48,116 nucleotides of DNA. Source: Brumimicrobium sp040882265 (GTDB lineage: Bacteria; Bacteroidota; Bacteroidia; Flavobacteriales_D; Crocinitomicaceae). Shown piece after piece: positions 10,431-20,300 of this stretch. How positions within the stretch are numbered: position 1 is the first letter of the stretch; each line of letters begins with the position of its first letter. Made by a program: the position numbers and the translations under genes. The stretch covers positions 1 to 48,116 of the forward strand of contig JBBEBO010000006.1 in the NCBI GenBank assembly GCA_040882265.1. The letters are read 5' to 3'. Under the pieces are notes generated by a model. It worked only from the letters and a program-made list of their open reading frames with translations, was not told where the DNA came from and did no database searches.

Positions 10431-11273
10431 TTAATAATCACCTAATGTTTCCTCCAGTTGGTTTAAAGCACTCGCTAATTGTTCATCATTTGGTGCGGCA
10501 CCATGCCATTTATGAGTTCCCATCATATAGTCAACGCCTTGGCCCATTTCTGTTTTCATCAAAATCATAATTGGTTTTTTATTACCGCAAAGTGATTTTG
10601 CTTTTTCTAATGTTTCAATTAGTGCTTTCATGTTATGACCGTCAACTTCGAGTGTTTCCCATCCAAAAGCTTGCCACTTTTGTTTTAAGTCACCGAGTGA
10701 AAGTACATCTTCAACATCTCCATCGATTTGACGCCCGTTATAATCAATAGTAGCAATTAAATTATCTATTTTATGTGCAGATGCATACATTGCAGCTTCC
10801 CATATTTGACCTTCCTGTAATTCACCATCTCCGTGAAGTGTAAATACAAAACGATCATCATTGTTTAATTTTTTTGATTCTGCAGCTCCAATTGCCATAG
10901 ATAAACCTTGTCCTAATGAACCAGATGCAGCTCTAATTCCTGGAAGGTTTTTGTCCGTACTTGGGTGACCTTGAAGTCGAGAACTAATTTTTCTAAAAGT
11001 TGAGAGTTCATCAACTGGGAAATATCCACTTCTAGCCAATGTACTGTACCAAACAGGTGAAATATGTCCGTTTGAAAGAAAAAACAAATCTTCACCTATT
11101 CCATCCATAGTGAAATTTTTTGGGTTGTGTTTTAATATCCTGTGATACAAAACAGTAAAAAAATCAGCACAACCTAATGATCCTCCAGGATGTCCTGAAC
11201 TCACTGCGGCTACCATTCTTACTATATCTCTTCTGGTTTGAGAAGCGTAACGCTCCATTTCTTGTATCTCCAT
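10431..11273 (-). CDS. Transketolase, N-terminal subunit
   Basis: A 280-residue protein matching the thiamine-diphosphate-binding (PP) domain of transketolase. Visible motifs are SSGHPGGSLG near the N-terminus, the HGDGELQEGQIWEAA diphosphate/Mg2+ signature (GDG...N motif) and the NGRQIDG segment. It lacks the Pyr and C domains, which are encoded by the separate gene 1.4 kb downstream. It should act in the cytoplasm as half of a heteromeric transketolase. It is the first gene of the operon, and a TAGCTTTG promoter-like box lies 31 bases upstream of its ATG. Length and domain content are normal for split forms. Confidence 0.92.
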   Translation of the reverse strand: MEIQEMERYASQTRRDIVRMVAAVSSGHPGGSLGCADFFTVLYHRILKHNPKNFTMDGIGEDLFFLSNGHISPVWYSTLARSGYFPVDELSTFRKISSRLQGHPSTDKNLPGIRAASGSLGQGLSMAIGAAESKKLNNDDRFVFTLHGDGELQEGQIWEAAMYASAHKIDNLIATIDYNGRQIDGDVEDVLSLGDLKQKWQAFGWETLEVDGHNMKALIETLEKAKSLCGNKKPIMILMKTEMGQGVDYMMGTHKWHGAAPNDEQLASALNQLEETLGDY

Positions 11274-11304
11274 ACTGTGAAAAAAATGAATATTTTTATT
11301 ACTA

Positions 11305-11312
11305 CAAAGCTA
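11305..11312 (-). promoter_or_regulatory. Bacteroidetes -7 box (TAGCTTTG) for the transketolase operon
   Basis: On the minus strand TAGCTTTG matches TAnnTTTG, 31 bases before the start of the transketolase N-subunit gene. No TTG is found at 19 bases upstream of it. It is divergent from the prmC box about 50 bases away. Confidence 0.4.
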
Positions 11313-11359
11313 TAGTTATTTTATGATAATTTGAGATGAACTGAACCTTAATTTATCAC

Positions 11360-11367
11360 TACTTTTG
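11360..11367 (+). promoter_or_regulatory. Bacteroidetes -7 box (TACTTTTG) for prmC operon, abutting the start codon
   Basis: TACTTTTG matches TAnnTTTG and ends only 6 bases before the prmC ATG at 11374. Since transcription in this phylum normally begins a few bases after this box, the mRNA would have almost no leader. A TTG at 11331 is too far away (26 bases) to be an ideal -33 box. Confidence 0.45.
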
Positions 11368-11373
11368 CACAGT

Positions 11374-12240
11374 ATGTTTATAAAAAATAATTCTGTTCAT
11401 AGTGTGCTTGGTTATTTTGATGAGCAATTGGCTTCACAATTTACTGAACGTGAACGCAAGTTAATTGGAAAATCTTTTATTGCTAAAAGATTGGGTTGGG
11501 AAAATACTGATTTTTTATTGCGCAAGGATGATAAAGTGACAGAATCTGACTTGTTGTATTTTCGAAAAATGATTAAACAGCTCAAAAATGGATTGCCTTT
11601 TCAATATGTATTAGGTGAGACATTTTTTTATAATATTTTGCTTAAGACTGATAAAAGAGCACTAATTCCTCGACCAGAAACTGAAGAATTAGTGGATTGG
11701 GTTGTCTCTGACCTTAAAAAAAGTAAAAATCTTAAAATTTTAGATATTGGAACTGGTTCTGGCTGTATTCCTTTAGCCATCAAAAACTCAATTTCCAATG
11801 CAACAGTTTTGGGGTTAGATGTTTCTCATGATGCATTAGAATTGGCAAAAGAAAATGCAAATCGTCTGAAGTTAGATGTTAATTTTATTCATTACGATAT
11901 TCTATCGCAAAAGATGGAGTTTACCAATGAAAAGTGGGATGTAATTGTTTCAAACCCTCCATATATTCCGAAGAAAGACAAAAAACTGATGGCTAAACAT
12001 GTCTTAGAACACGAACCAGAAATAGCCCTTTTTATTTCAGATAATAATCCACTTGTTTTTTACCAGAAAATTGTAGATTTTGCAAAACATAATTTGGTAG
12101 AGAACGGAAACTTATACTTTGAAATTCATGAATCACTTGCGGAGAATGTGAAGGACTTATTAGTTCAGCAAGGGTTCAAAAACGTAGAGATTAAAAAAGA
12201 TTTACAAGGTAAAGAACGTATGATTAAGTGTAAACATTAG
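11374..12240 (+). CDS. prmC: Peptide chain release factor N5-glutamine methyltransferase
   Basis: A 288-residue protein with the PrmC layout: a helical N-terminal release-factor-binding domain, then a class I Rossmann methyltransferase domain. The SAM-binding motif is LDIGTGSGCIPLA, and the glutamine-binding NPPY is at 194-197. The IPRPETEELV segment typical of PrmC is also present. It methylates the Gln of the GGQ motif in release factors RF1 and RF2, using SAM. I chose the ATG at 11374 because the in-frame TTG at 11365 overlaps the promoter box. It is the first gene of an operon with ligA (10 bases downstream), a DUF6913 gene and dapA. Confidence 0.92.
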   Translation: MFIKNNSVHSVLGYFDEQLASQFTERERKLIGKSFIAKRLGWENTDFLLRKDDKVTESDLLYFRKMIKQLKNGLPFQYVLGETFFYNILLKTDKRALIPRPETEELVDWVVSDLKKSKNLKILDIGTGSGCIPLAIKNSISNATVLGLDVSHDALELAKENANRLKLDVNFIHYDILSQKMEFTNEKWDVIVSNPPYIPKKDKKLMAKHVLEHEPEIALFISDNNPLVFYQKIVDFAKHNLVENGNLYFEIHESLAENVKDLLVQQGFKNVEIKKDLQGKERMIKCKH

Positions 12241-12250
12241 CTTTTAAAAA

Positions 12251-14263
12251 ATGGATAAAGTAATAGCAGAAAAAAAAATCAAGGAACTTTCTGATAAAAT
12301 CAATTATCATAATCATTTGTATTATGTGGAAAGCCAAACTGAGATTTCAGATTTTGATTTTGATCAACTTTTGAAGGAACTTCAAGACCTTGAAGAACAG
12401 TTTCCTGATTTAGTTGACGCCAATAGTCCGACAAAAAGAGTAGGGGGAGATATAACTAAGAAATTTGAGACAGTTGTTCACGAGTACCCAATGCTATCAC
12501 TTTCCAACACGTATTCGAAAGAAGAAATTATTGATTGGGAGAATCGTGTGAAAAAACTGGTGCCTGGAAATATAAATTATGTATGTGAATTAAAATATGA
12601 CGGTGTTGCTATAGGAATTAGATACGAAAACGGTGTTTTTAATCGAGCGATTACGCGTGGAGACGGAACACGTGGAGAAAACATTTCTACAAACGTTAAA
12701 ACAATCAGAACTATCCCACTAAAATTGAAAGGAGATTTTCCACCCGTTTTTGAAATTAGAGGCGAAATTTTCTTCCCACTTGAAAAATTCATTGAATTAA
12801 ACGAATTTCGTGAAGAAGCTGGAGAAGATCTTTTTGCAAATCCTCGGAATACAGCTTCAGGGACGTTGAAATTACAAGACTCAAGTGTTGTTGCTGCTCG
12901 TGGCTTAGATTGCTTCCTCTATGGGGTGTACGGAGATGATTTACCTGCTGATGGACACTATCAAAGTGTTTTAAACGCTAAAGAGTGGGGGTTTAAAATT
13001 CCTAGGCCAGAAAATAGGTACATAGAAAGAACAGATTCCATTGATGGAATTATGGATTTTATAAATTTCTGGGACAAAAATCGCGTGGAATTACCATTTG
13101 AAATTGATGGAGTAGTAATAAAAGTTGACGATTACGGACAGCAACAAGACTTAGGCTTTACCGCTAAATCACCTCGTTGGGCAATCGCTTACAAATTTAA
13201 AACAGAACAAGCCAGTTCTAAATTAGAACGAGTAACTTACCAAGTTGGTAGAACAGGAGCTGTAACTCCCGTTGCTAATCTAACACCTGTTCCTTTGGGA
13301 GGCACAATAGTTAAACGCGCGTCTTTACATAATCAAGATCAGATTAATAAACTTGATTTGCACGAAGAGGATGTAGTTTATGTTGAAAAAGGAGGTGAAA
13401 TTATTCCCAAAATTGTTGGAGTAGATGTTAATCAACGCTCAACAAATGCTAAAAAAGTTGAATTTATTACAAACTGTCCAGAATGTAATACAAGTTTAAA
13501 GAGGTTAGAAGGTGAAGCGCATCATTATTGTCCTAATGATAACGGTTGCCCTCCGCAGATAACTGGAAGAATAATTCATTTTATTTCTCGGAAAGCTATG
13601 AATATAGATGGTCTTGGCTCTGAAACTGTAGAACAATTATTTAAAGAAGGCCTGGTTGCTAATAGTGCTGATTTATACGATTTAACTTTTGAACAAGTAG
13701 AAGGACTTGAACGTATGGGTAAAAAATCTGCAGACAATTTATTTACAGGTCTTGAAGCGTCTAAAAATGTACCTTTTGAAAGAGTTCTCTTCGCTCTAGG
13801 TATTCGTTTTGTTGGTGAAACTGTTGCAAAAAAAATAGCAAAAGCCAAGAAAAATATAGATTCAATTATCGCCTCTTCATTTGACGAATTAGTAGCTATT
13901 GATGAGGTAGGAGAGAAGATTGCAATAAGCATACAATCACACTTTCAAGTCACAACCAACATTGAGATAGTTGAAAGATTAAAAAAATACGGACTTCAGT
14001 TTGAAATTGTGGAAGAAAAACTAGACAGTTCAGTTTTGGATGGTAAATCTATTGTGGTTTCGGGTGTATTTAATCAATTTTCAAGAACTGAATTAAAAAC
14101 AACAATAGAGAAAAATGGTGGTAAAAATGTAAGTAGCTTGTCATCAAAAACTGATTTTTTAATTGCTGGAGAGAACATGGGACCAGCCAAGTTAGAAAAG
14201 GCTAAAAAATTGGAAATTCCTATTCTCTCAGAAGAAGATTTTATTAGAAAAATAAGCGGATAA
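12251..14263 (+). CDS. ligA: NAD+-dependent DNA ligase LigA
   Basis: A 670-residue ligase, normal length for the family. In order: Ia domain (YHNHLYYV), adenylation domain with nucleotide-accepting K115 in ELKYDG, OB fold, four-Cys zinc finger (CPEC ... YCPNDNGC), helix-hairpin-helix domain, and a C-terminal BRCT domain (LDGKSIVVSGVF) to the end. It seals nicks in DNA during replication and repair, using NAD+ as AMP donor. The ATG at 12251 fits the usual N-terminus. It is probably co-transcribed with prmC. Confidence 0.97.
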   Translation: MDKVIAEKKIKELSDKINYHNHLYYVESQTEISDFDFDQLLKELQDLEEQFPDLVDANSPTKRVGGDITKKFETVVHEYPMLSLSNTYSKEEIIDWENRVKKLVPGNINYVCELKYDGVAIGIRYENGVFNRAITRGDGTRGENISTNVKTIRTIPLKLKGDFPPVFEIRGEIFFPLEKFIELNEFREEAGEDLFANPRNTASGTLKLQDSSVVAARGLDCFLYGVYGDDLPADGHYQSVLNAKEWGFKIPRPENRYIERTDSIDGIMDFINFWDKNRVELPFEIDGVVIKVDDYGQQQDLGFTAKSPRWAIAYKFKTEQASSKLERVTYQVGRTGAVTPVANLTPVPLGGTIVKRASLHNQDQINKLDLHEEDVVYVEKGGEIIPKIVGVDVNQRSTNAKKVEFITNCPECNTSLKRLEGEAHHYCPNDNGCPPQITGRIIHFISRKAMNIDGLGSETVEQLFKEGLVANSADLYDLTFEQVEGLERMGKKSADNLFTGLEASKNVPFERVLFALGIRFVGETVAKKIAKAKKNIDSIIASSFDELVAIDEVGEKIAISIQSHFQVTTNIEIVERLKKYGLQFEIVEEKLDSSVLDGKSIVVSGVFNQFSRTELKTTIEKNGGKNVSSLSSKTDFLIAGENMGPAKLEKAKKLEIPILSEEDFIRKISG

Positions 14264-14277
14264 TTTAAAGTATTAAT

Positions 14278-14736
14278 ATGACTTATAACGGTGGGGTTAA
14301 AACTATTTCTTTTGTATCAACATGGAGAAGTGCAGAGGAATTTAATGATCTAAAAACTATTGCCAAGCTTCATTTTCCAGATTTTAAGAATACGCAGTAT
14401 ATATTCCTTGTTGAGAATAAAAAAGAGTTTGAGGAATTACCAAGAATAGCCAATGTAACTTACATAATAAAGAAAGACTTCAATTTATTTGGAAAGTTCA
14501 AAAAACAAGAAATTAGAACGCTGTTAATTGATAATCCAACTGATATTTTGTTATGTTCTGATCTCTCAGCAAACAAATTTGTGAAGAAACTTATCTTTCA
14601 TGCAAAGAATAAAATAAAGATTGGTTTCGAAACTGAAAGTTTACCTAATTTTGACATTGCTTTTAGAATGGAGCAACCTTCTATTCAAAAGTTGTTTGAA
14701 CAAACTGAAAAATATTTAAAAAAATTACAGCAATGA
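14278..14736 (+). CDS. Conserved Bacteroidetes protein, DUF6913-like
   Basis: A 152-residue cytoplasmic protein with no signal peptide or membrane segment. It resembles the DUF6913 family, small flavobacterial proteins commonly encoded just before dapA; I rely on context and overall sequence character (WRSAEEFNDL, LLCSDLSANKF, KIGF near the middle, C-terminal FEQTEKYLKKL), so the family name is tentative. It lies 14 bases after ligA and overlaps dapA by four bases (ATGA), a typical translational coupling. Function is unknown. No catalytic motif is visible. Confidence 0.75.
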   Translation: MTYNGGVKTISFVSTWRSAEEFNDLKTIAKLHFPDFKNTQYIFLVENKKEFEELPRIANVTYIIKKDFNLFGKFKKQEIRTLLIDNPTDILLCSDLSANKFVKKLIFHAKNKIKIGFETESLPNFDIAFRMEQPSIQKLFEQTEKYLKKLQQ

Positions 14737-15611
14737 TGCAATTTAAAGGTACTGGTGTCGCTTTGATTACCCCGTTTAACACAGATGGTTCGCTTGATGA
14801 AAAAGGATTGAGAAAATTGGTTGATTTCCAAGTGGAAAATGGAACTGATTTTTTGGTTGTGCAGGGAACAACAGGTGAGGCAGCTACACTAACAGTTGAA
14901 GAAAAACAACGCGTGTTAGACATAATAATTAAACAAAATGCGAAGCGCTTGCCAATAGTTCTTGGCATGGGAGGAAACAATACTGCTGCGCTTGTAGATG
15001 AAGTCAAATCTTTCAATAACGATGACGTTGATGGATTTTTAAGCGCATCTCCGCATTATAACAAACCAAGTCAAAGAGGAATAGTTGAACATTTTAAGGC
15101 TATTGCAAAAGTGTCTAAAAAACCTATTATACTTTACAATGTTCCTGGAAGAACGGGAAGCAATATGACTGCAGAAACGACTTTAGCGTTATCAAAAGTA
15201 AAGAATATTGTTGCCGTTAAAGAAGCTTCAGGAGATGTAGAACAGGTAATGACCATTATTCAAAATGCACCAAAAGATTTTGCAATTCTATCAGGTGAAG
15301 ATTCGCTAACAATGCCCTTAATTGCTGCGGGTGCACACGGAGTAATATCTGTGGTAGCAAATGCTTTGCCTCAAAAGTTTTCGACAATGGTAGACGCTAC
15401 AATGATGGGAGATCTTGAAACTGCAAAAAAGAATCACTACGATTTATTGACAGTGACTAAATTGTTTTTTGCCGAAGGAAACCCAGCTGGAATTAAGGTT
15501 GCACTTGAAAATATTGGTGTTTGTAAAGCCACTTTAAGGCTACCACTTTTTGAAGTGAGTAAAGAACTTTTAAGTAAAATAAACGTAGAAATGAATCGAT
15601 TATCGACTTAG
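14733..15611 (+). CDS. dapA: 4-hydroxy-tetrahydrodipicolinate synthase
   Basis: A 292-residue TIM-barrel enzyme of the DapA family and of normal length. It condenses pyruvate with aspartate semialdehyde, the first committed step of lysine/diaminopimelate synthesis. Visible are the GTTGEAATL substrate loop, Y135 in ILYNVPGRTG, and the Schiff-base K163 in VAVKEASGD. The ATG at 14733 overlaps the previous gene by four bases; a second ATG follows directly at 14736 and could also be used. It is the last gene of the operon: its stop lies two bases from the stop of the convergent regulator gene, with no room for a separate terminator between them. Confidence 0.96.
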   Translation: MMQFKGTGVALITPFNTDGSLDEKGLRKLVDFQVENGTDFLVVQGTTGEAATLTVEEKQRVLDIIIKQNAKRLPIVLGMGGNNTAALVDEVKSFNNDDVDGFLSASPHYNKPSQRGIVEHFKAIAKVSKKPIILYNVPGRTGSNMTAETTLALSKVKNIVAVKEASGDVEQVMTIIQNAPKDFAILSGEDSLTMPLIAAGAHGVISVVANALPQKFSTMVDATMMGDLETAKKNHYDLLTVTKLFFAEGNPAGIKVALENIGVCKATLRLPLFEVSKELLSKINVEMNRLST

Positions 15612-15613
15612 TA

Positions 15614-15910
15614 TTATTCTTTTTTTCTAAAGTCTAAATAACTTTGTATTGCACTCACGTGTTTTTCGAAAGCCTCGATTCCTTTTTTTGTGATTTTACA
15701 TGTTGTCAATGGGTAATTTCCTTTGAATGTTTTTTCAATAGAAATATATTCAGCATCTTTTAACTTTTGAAGCTGCACACTAAGGTTTCCCGAAGTGGCA
15801 GCTGTCTTTTCTTTGAGGTATTTGAACTCAGCCTTATCTACAGCAATGAGAATACTCATTACAGCTAGGCGTAATTCAGATTTCAATAATGGATCTAATG
15901 GTTTAAACAT
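15614..15910 (-). CDS. Winged-helix transcriptional regulator
   Basis: A 98-residue DNA-binding protein of the MarR/ArsR-like winged-helix type often annotated as 'winged helix DNA-binding domain' in flavobacteria. A helix-turn-helix is visible around AEFKYLKEKTAATSGNLSVQLQKL, followed by a wing (KTFKGNYPLTTCKITKKG) and a C-terminal helix. No ligand domain is present. The ATG overlaps the end of the upstream membrane protein gene by 8 bases, so the two are co-translated. Such pairs are common in the phylum. The regulator may control its own operon, but its target and signal are unknown. Confidence 0.85.
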   Translation of the reverse strand: MFKPLDPLLKSELRLAVMSILIAVDKAEFKYLKEKTAATSGNLSVQLQKLKDAEYISIEKTFKGNYPLTTCKITKKGIEAFEKHVSAIQSYLDFRKKE

Positions 15911-16490
15911 CTTTGTCGATTTTTGCTCTTCTTGAAAGTATAATTCCTGGAATAATATATCCCATTGTTATTGAACCAGCGTTTACAAGCAAAACATCTA
16001 TTGTTTCAACGTATGGACATAATAATCCACCTATCCAAAGAAAAACTGCACCTACAATTAATGGCATAAAATGGTAAATTATCCCCGACATAAATGTTGC
16101 TAGACCTGCTATGACAAGAATAAAAGCAACAGGACTAGTGTTGAGAGATATACTGATGAAAATAGTAGCAATAAGTGCTACTCCAAACCCTAACCATAAA
16201 AAACCATAAATGGTATCAAACTTACTTTTGATTTGTTCGCTTTTGCTTTTTCTATACTCATGAATTACAGCTATAGGTACACCTATAATTGGCATTATGG
16301 CCCAGATCCAGTTTGTTTCGTTTCCGAATCCTTGGTGTATTAATAAATATTGAGTTAAACTTGCTAAAACAATGAGAACACCCCAAAGTAGAAAGTGAAA
16401 TCCTGTTTCATTAATTTTGTTTTTAGCTATATTAATCATCCCTTGAATAACTTTTAAGCTTTCTTCTTGTGTTAATTCTTTTTCATTCAT
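15903..16490 (-). CDS. Integral membrane protein paired with winged-helix regulator
   Basis: A 195-residue protein with a cytoplasmic N-terminal helix (MNEKELTQEESLKVIQGMI) and about five to six hydrophobic segments (FHFLLWGVLIVLASLTQYLL, WIWAIMPIIGVPIAVI, FLWLGFGVALIATIFISIS, VAFILVIAGLATFMSGIIY, LIVGAVFLWIGGLL, and a last one near the C-terminus). No transporter or enzyme motif is recognised. Its gene overlaps the regulator gene downstream and is preceded by a well-formed promoter. The function is unknown; a sensor or partner role for the regulator is an inference from the pairing only. Confidence 0.85.
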   Translation of the reverse strand: MNEKELTQEESLKVIQGMINIAKNKINETGFHFLLWGVLIVLASLTQYLLIHQGFGNETNWIWAIMPIIGVPIAVIHEYRKSKSEQIKSKFDTIYGFLWLGFGVALIATIFISISLNTSPVAFILVIAGLATFMSGIIYHFMPLIVGAVFLWIGGLLCPYVETIDVLLVNAGSITMGYIIPGIILSRRAKIDKDV

Positions 16491-16513
16491 AATTGTATTA
16501 TTTAAATAAGGTA

Positions 16514-16544
16514 CAAATATAAACTAGTTTATAATATAAACAAA
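16514..16544 (-). promoter_or_regulatory. Full Bacteroidetes promoter TTTG-N19-TATATTTG
   Basis: On the minus strand, TTTG at 16544-16541 is separated by exactly 19 bases from TATATTTG at 16521-16514. This is the complete -33/-7 consensus of the phylum. The box ends 23 bases before the ATG of the membrane protein gene at 16490, leaving a leader of about 18-20 bases. It is the best promoter match found in the window. Confidence 0.75.
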
Positions 16545-16620
16545 ATAAAGTATAAATTAATTTGATATATTTTGAGAATATAATTTGGTTTATTAACTTA
16601 ACTACCAAAAACTACACTAT

Positions 16621-17223
16621 ATGAACCATTTCAGTCAAATGTCAGTTACTATACTTTTTGTGATAAGTAGTCTCGTATTCGCAAATCACTCTAATAGTCA
16701 GACAAACTTTTATAATAAACTTGCTGATTCTACCTTGACGCTAACTCAACAAGATGTGGAGTATGACCCTAGTTACTTTAGTATTGATTATCCAAACGGT
16801 GATGTTCCAAAAAATAAAGGAGTTTGCACTGATGTGATAATTAGGGCGTACAGGTTGATAGGTATTGATCTTCAAAAAACAGTGCATGAAGACATGAAGG
16901 CAAATTTTAATTTGTATCCAAAAAAATGGGGATTAAATGGTCCTGATACAAACATAGACCATAGAAGAGTACCTAATTTAATGACTTTTTTCGGAAGATT
17001 TGGAAAAACACTTCAAGCTTCAACTAACCCTGAAGATTATAATCCTGGTGATGTTGTTTGTTGGGATTTGGGGCGTGGTTTAACACATATTGGAATTGTT
17101 GTAAATAAAAAATCAGCTGATGATAAACGTTTTTTGATTGTACATAATATTGGTGCTGGACAAGTAATTCAAGACTGTCTATTTGATTTTGAAATTATAG
17201 GACACTTTCAATACGGTGAGTAG
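16621..17223 (+). CDS. Exported DUF1287 family protein
   Basis: A 200-residue protein with an N-terminal signal peptide (VTILFVISSLVFANHSNSQ). The mature part matches DUF1287 (E. coli YijF type): GVCTDVIIRAYR with C69, then WGL...NIDHRRVPNL and a C-terminal GDVVCWDLGRGLTHIGIV. This arrangement of a Cys and a later His resembles NlpC/P60-like folds, which suggests a cell-envelope hydrolase, but no activity is established for the family as far as I know. It stands alone; the promoter is not obvious in the AT-rich 130 bases upstream. Confidence 0.88.
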   Translation: MNHFSQMSVTILFVISSLVFANHSNSQTNFYNKLADSTLTLTQQDVEYDPSYFSIDYPNGDVPKNKGVCTDVIIRAYRLIGIDLQKTVHEDMKANFNLYPKKWGLNGPDTNIDHRRVPNLMTFFGRFGKTLQASTNPEDYNPGDVVCWDLGRGLTHIGIVVNKKSADDKRFLIVHNIGAGQVIQDCLFDFEIIGHFQYGE

Positions 17224-17359
17224 ACTGAAATTGTATTAGTGCATTTATTTATGCCAGTAATAGTCCAATTATGATCAAAAAAAAACTTATATTCGTTTTT
17301 AATGTGTTAAAAAACCGCAGCTACTTTGAGTGTAGGTTAAAAAGTATAATTCTACTATT

Positions 17360-20300
17360 TTGAACAACTTGAACATTGTATTAATTGCTTTTGGAGAAGG
17401 CGGATTTGAGCCATTAAAGGCTGTTATAGAAGAGATTACTTTATATAAAGAAAGTTGTATTATTTTAGTTTCAACTATTCCTTTAAGCGAGAAAGAGTTA
17501 AGTTTAAAAAATGTTGAAATAAATAATTATGTTGTAAATTCAGTAAAAAACGGATCGAAATTAAATAAAAACACAATCTATACTTTAGAAAGTAATACTC
17601 GGTTTATTAAAGATAAGTTTAATACGGATCAAGAAGCAGATGATTTAATAGACGTTCTTTTTGAAGACTTTTCGCTTATTAACGACCACTTTAAAATAGG
17701 TTTAATACTTTCTGGATCAGGCATTAATGGTTCTTTAGGATTTAGAAATTTTAAGCATAGTGGTGGAATGTTAATTGTTCAAGAACCTGAATCAGCAAAA
17801 TTTAAAGGGCTTCCAAATATTGCATTAAAAACGGGTGTTGTTGACCATTTTTTTATACCTGACAAAATTGGTAAACTTTTTAAATACCTATTACTGGATA
17901 CTTTAAAACCTGTTTCTAATTTGAGAGAGGAAACTGAAATAAAAAATGAAGAACTTTCAACAATAAATCAAAATTATTTTAATGCTTTTATAAGTCACAG
18001 TAATGATAGCTTTTCTGTTTTAGATAAAAATGGTAATGTGAAATTTACTTCGGGAGCTATAAAGAAAACTTTGGGTTATACAATAGAAGAGGCGCTTAAG
18101 TTAAACCTTGCACAAATTGTTCATCCAGATGATATAGGTTATGTTTCAAAAACTGTTGAAAAAGCTTTAAAGCACCCTGGAAAAACATTTACTTCAAATA
18201 TAGCTCGAATTAAGCACAAAAATGGAGAGTGGAGGTGGATGGAAGCACATCTAACGAATTTACTTGATGATCCAAAAATAAATGGAATCCTAGATGTTTA
18301 TAGAGATGTTACTGAGAAAGTAAAAGCTAATGAAAAACTTTTACACTCAAGAGAACAGTATCAAAACTTGTTTGATTTAAGTCCTGTGCCTAGCTTTATT
18401 TATAATCACAAAACGAATGAAATTCTTGATGTGAACGAAATCGCATTAGAAAGATATCAATATACTAAAAATGAGCTAATAGGTGAAAAAATATTCAAAT
18501 TGCAACCTCCAAATATATCACCAGATAATCATATTGAAGATTTTTCGATTGAAGGTTTAGACCATTTTGAATCAAAAAAACTGAGCTATCACAAATATAA
18601 AAATGGAAACATTGAAATAGTAGAAGTTACCTATTTACCAATCCATTTTCAAGGTGAACCTTGTCGGGTAATGTATTGTAAAAACGTAACTCATAGTATT
18701 AATAGACATTTGAGAAATAAATGGGAAAGGGATATTGCAAGGCTTTTTAGAGATAAGTGTAGTGTAAATGATACGCTAAAAGAAATAACAAAATATTTAG
18801 CAGATTTCGGTAGCTTTAACTTAGCTGAAATTTGGATAAAAGGTATTGACAACAATGAAATTAAATTGTATCACAATCACTTCAGTACCTATGAAGGAGC
18901 CATATTTTATGAAGAAAAAAATCTAATTGATGTTTTTAAAAAAGGTGAAGGACTGCCAGGGTATGTCTGGAAAACAGGAGAGACTACTTTGTGGGAGGGA
19001 AAATCTTTAAAAAACAGTTTTGTAAGGCATGAGTCAGCAGAAAGAGCGGGTATAAAAGCAGTAATTGGAATTCCAATGAAAAGTGGTGAAGAATTAATTG
19101 GAGTTTTAGTACTGGCGACTCAAAAATCATCATCTGAGTTAATGCATTTCGAAATTAGATATGATGGAATTGGAAAATTTTTGGGTGCAGAAGTTCAAAG
19201 AAAACAATTGGATGAAGAACTCGAATTTATATATCAAAATGCACCATTCATATTTGCTGTTGCAAACTCTGAAGGAAGATTTGTGAAGGTAAATAAGGCA
19301 TTTGTTGATTTACTTGGGTATGAAGAAGAAGTTTTGTTGTCAAAATCATTTATAGATTTTGTTCACCCTGATGATGTTGAAAGTACTTTAAAAGAGTACG
19401 AGGGAACAAAAGGAAACATACGAACAGCTTTTAAATTTGAGAATAGATACCTTACCAAATCTGGAGAATATAAATGGATTTCTTGGAGTTCATCAAAGGG
19501 ATTAAGAGAATCGTCTCTAAGTTTAGCTTATGGATTGGATATAACGGAAGCTAAAGAGCTTGAGAGTTTACTAAATAATGCAACCGAACTCGCTCGCATT
19601 GGTGGGTGGGAGGTCGATTTAGTAAACAATGTTCACAATTGGTCTAAGGTAACAAAAGATATTCTCGAGGTGGAACCTGATTTCAAACCAAATAAGTATA
19701 AAGCTATTGAGTTTTATAGCAAAGATTTTAAAAATTTAATTGAAAATCACGTAGAGTCTTTAATTAAACGTGGAGATTCTTTTGATTTAGAAGTAAAAAT
19801 AGTTACGGCTAAGGAAAACGAACGCTGGATTAGAGTTGTTGGAGATTCTGAATTTTTGAACGGAAGATGTATTAAAATATTTGGGAGTATTCAAGACATA
19901 CATATTCGAAAAATGGCTGAGTTAAGATTAACTGGTATCATCGACAATATACCAGGAGTTATTTTTCAATATGCATTATTTCCAGATGGACATAGTAGTA
20001 TTATGCAGCTTTCAAATGGAACTGAACAGTACTGGGGAGTTTCCCCTGGGGAGTTGGCTGAGAATTCAGCTATTTTTTGGAATCAAGTAGAAAATGCAGG
20101 AGATTATAGTGATTTGTATTCAGATTTGATTGAATCAAAACAAAGCTTAACTAAATGGAATACTCAGTTTAGAAGTAAAAGAGCCGATGGTGAAGTCTTA
20201 TGGTTAGAAGTTTTCGGATCCCCTCAAAAATTACAGAACGGTTGTGTTGTATGGGATACTTTAATAGTTGATATAACAGAAAAGAAAGAGCTTGAGTTAT

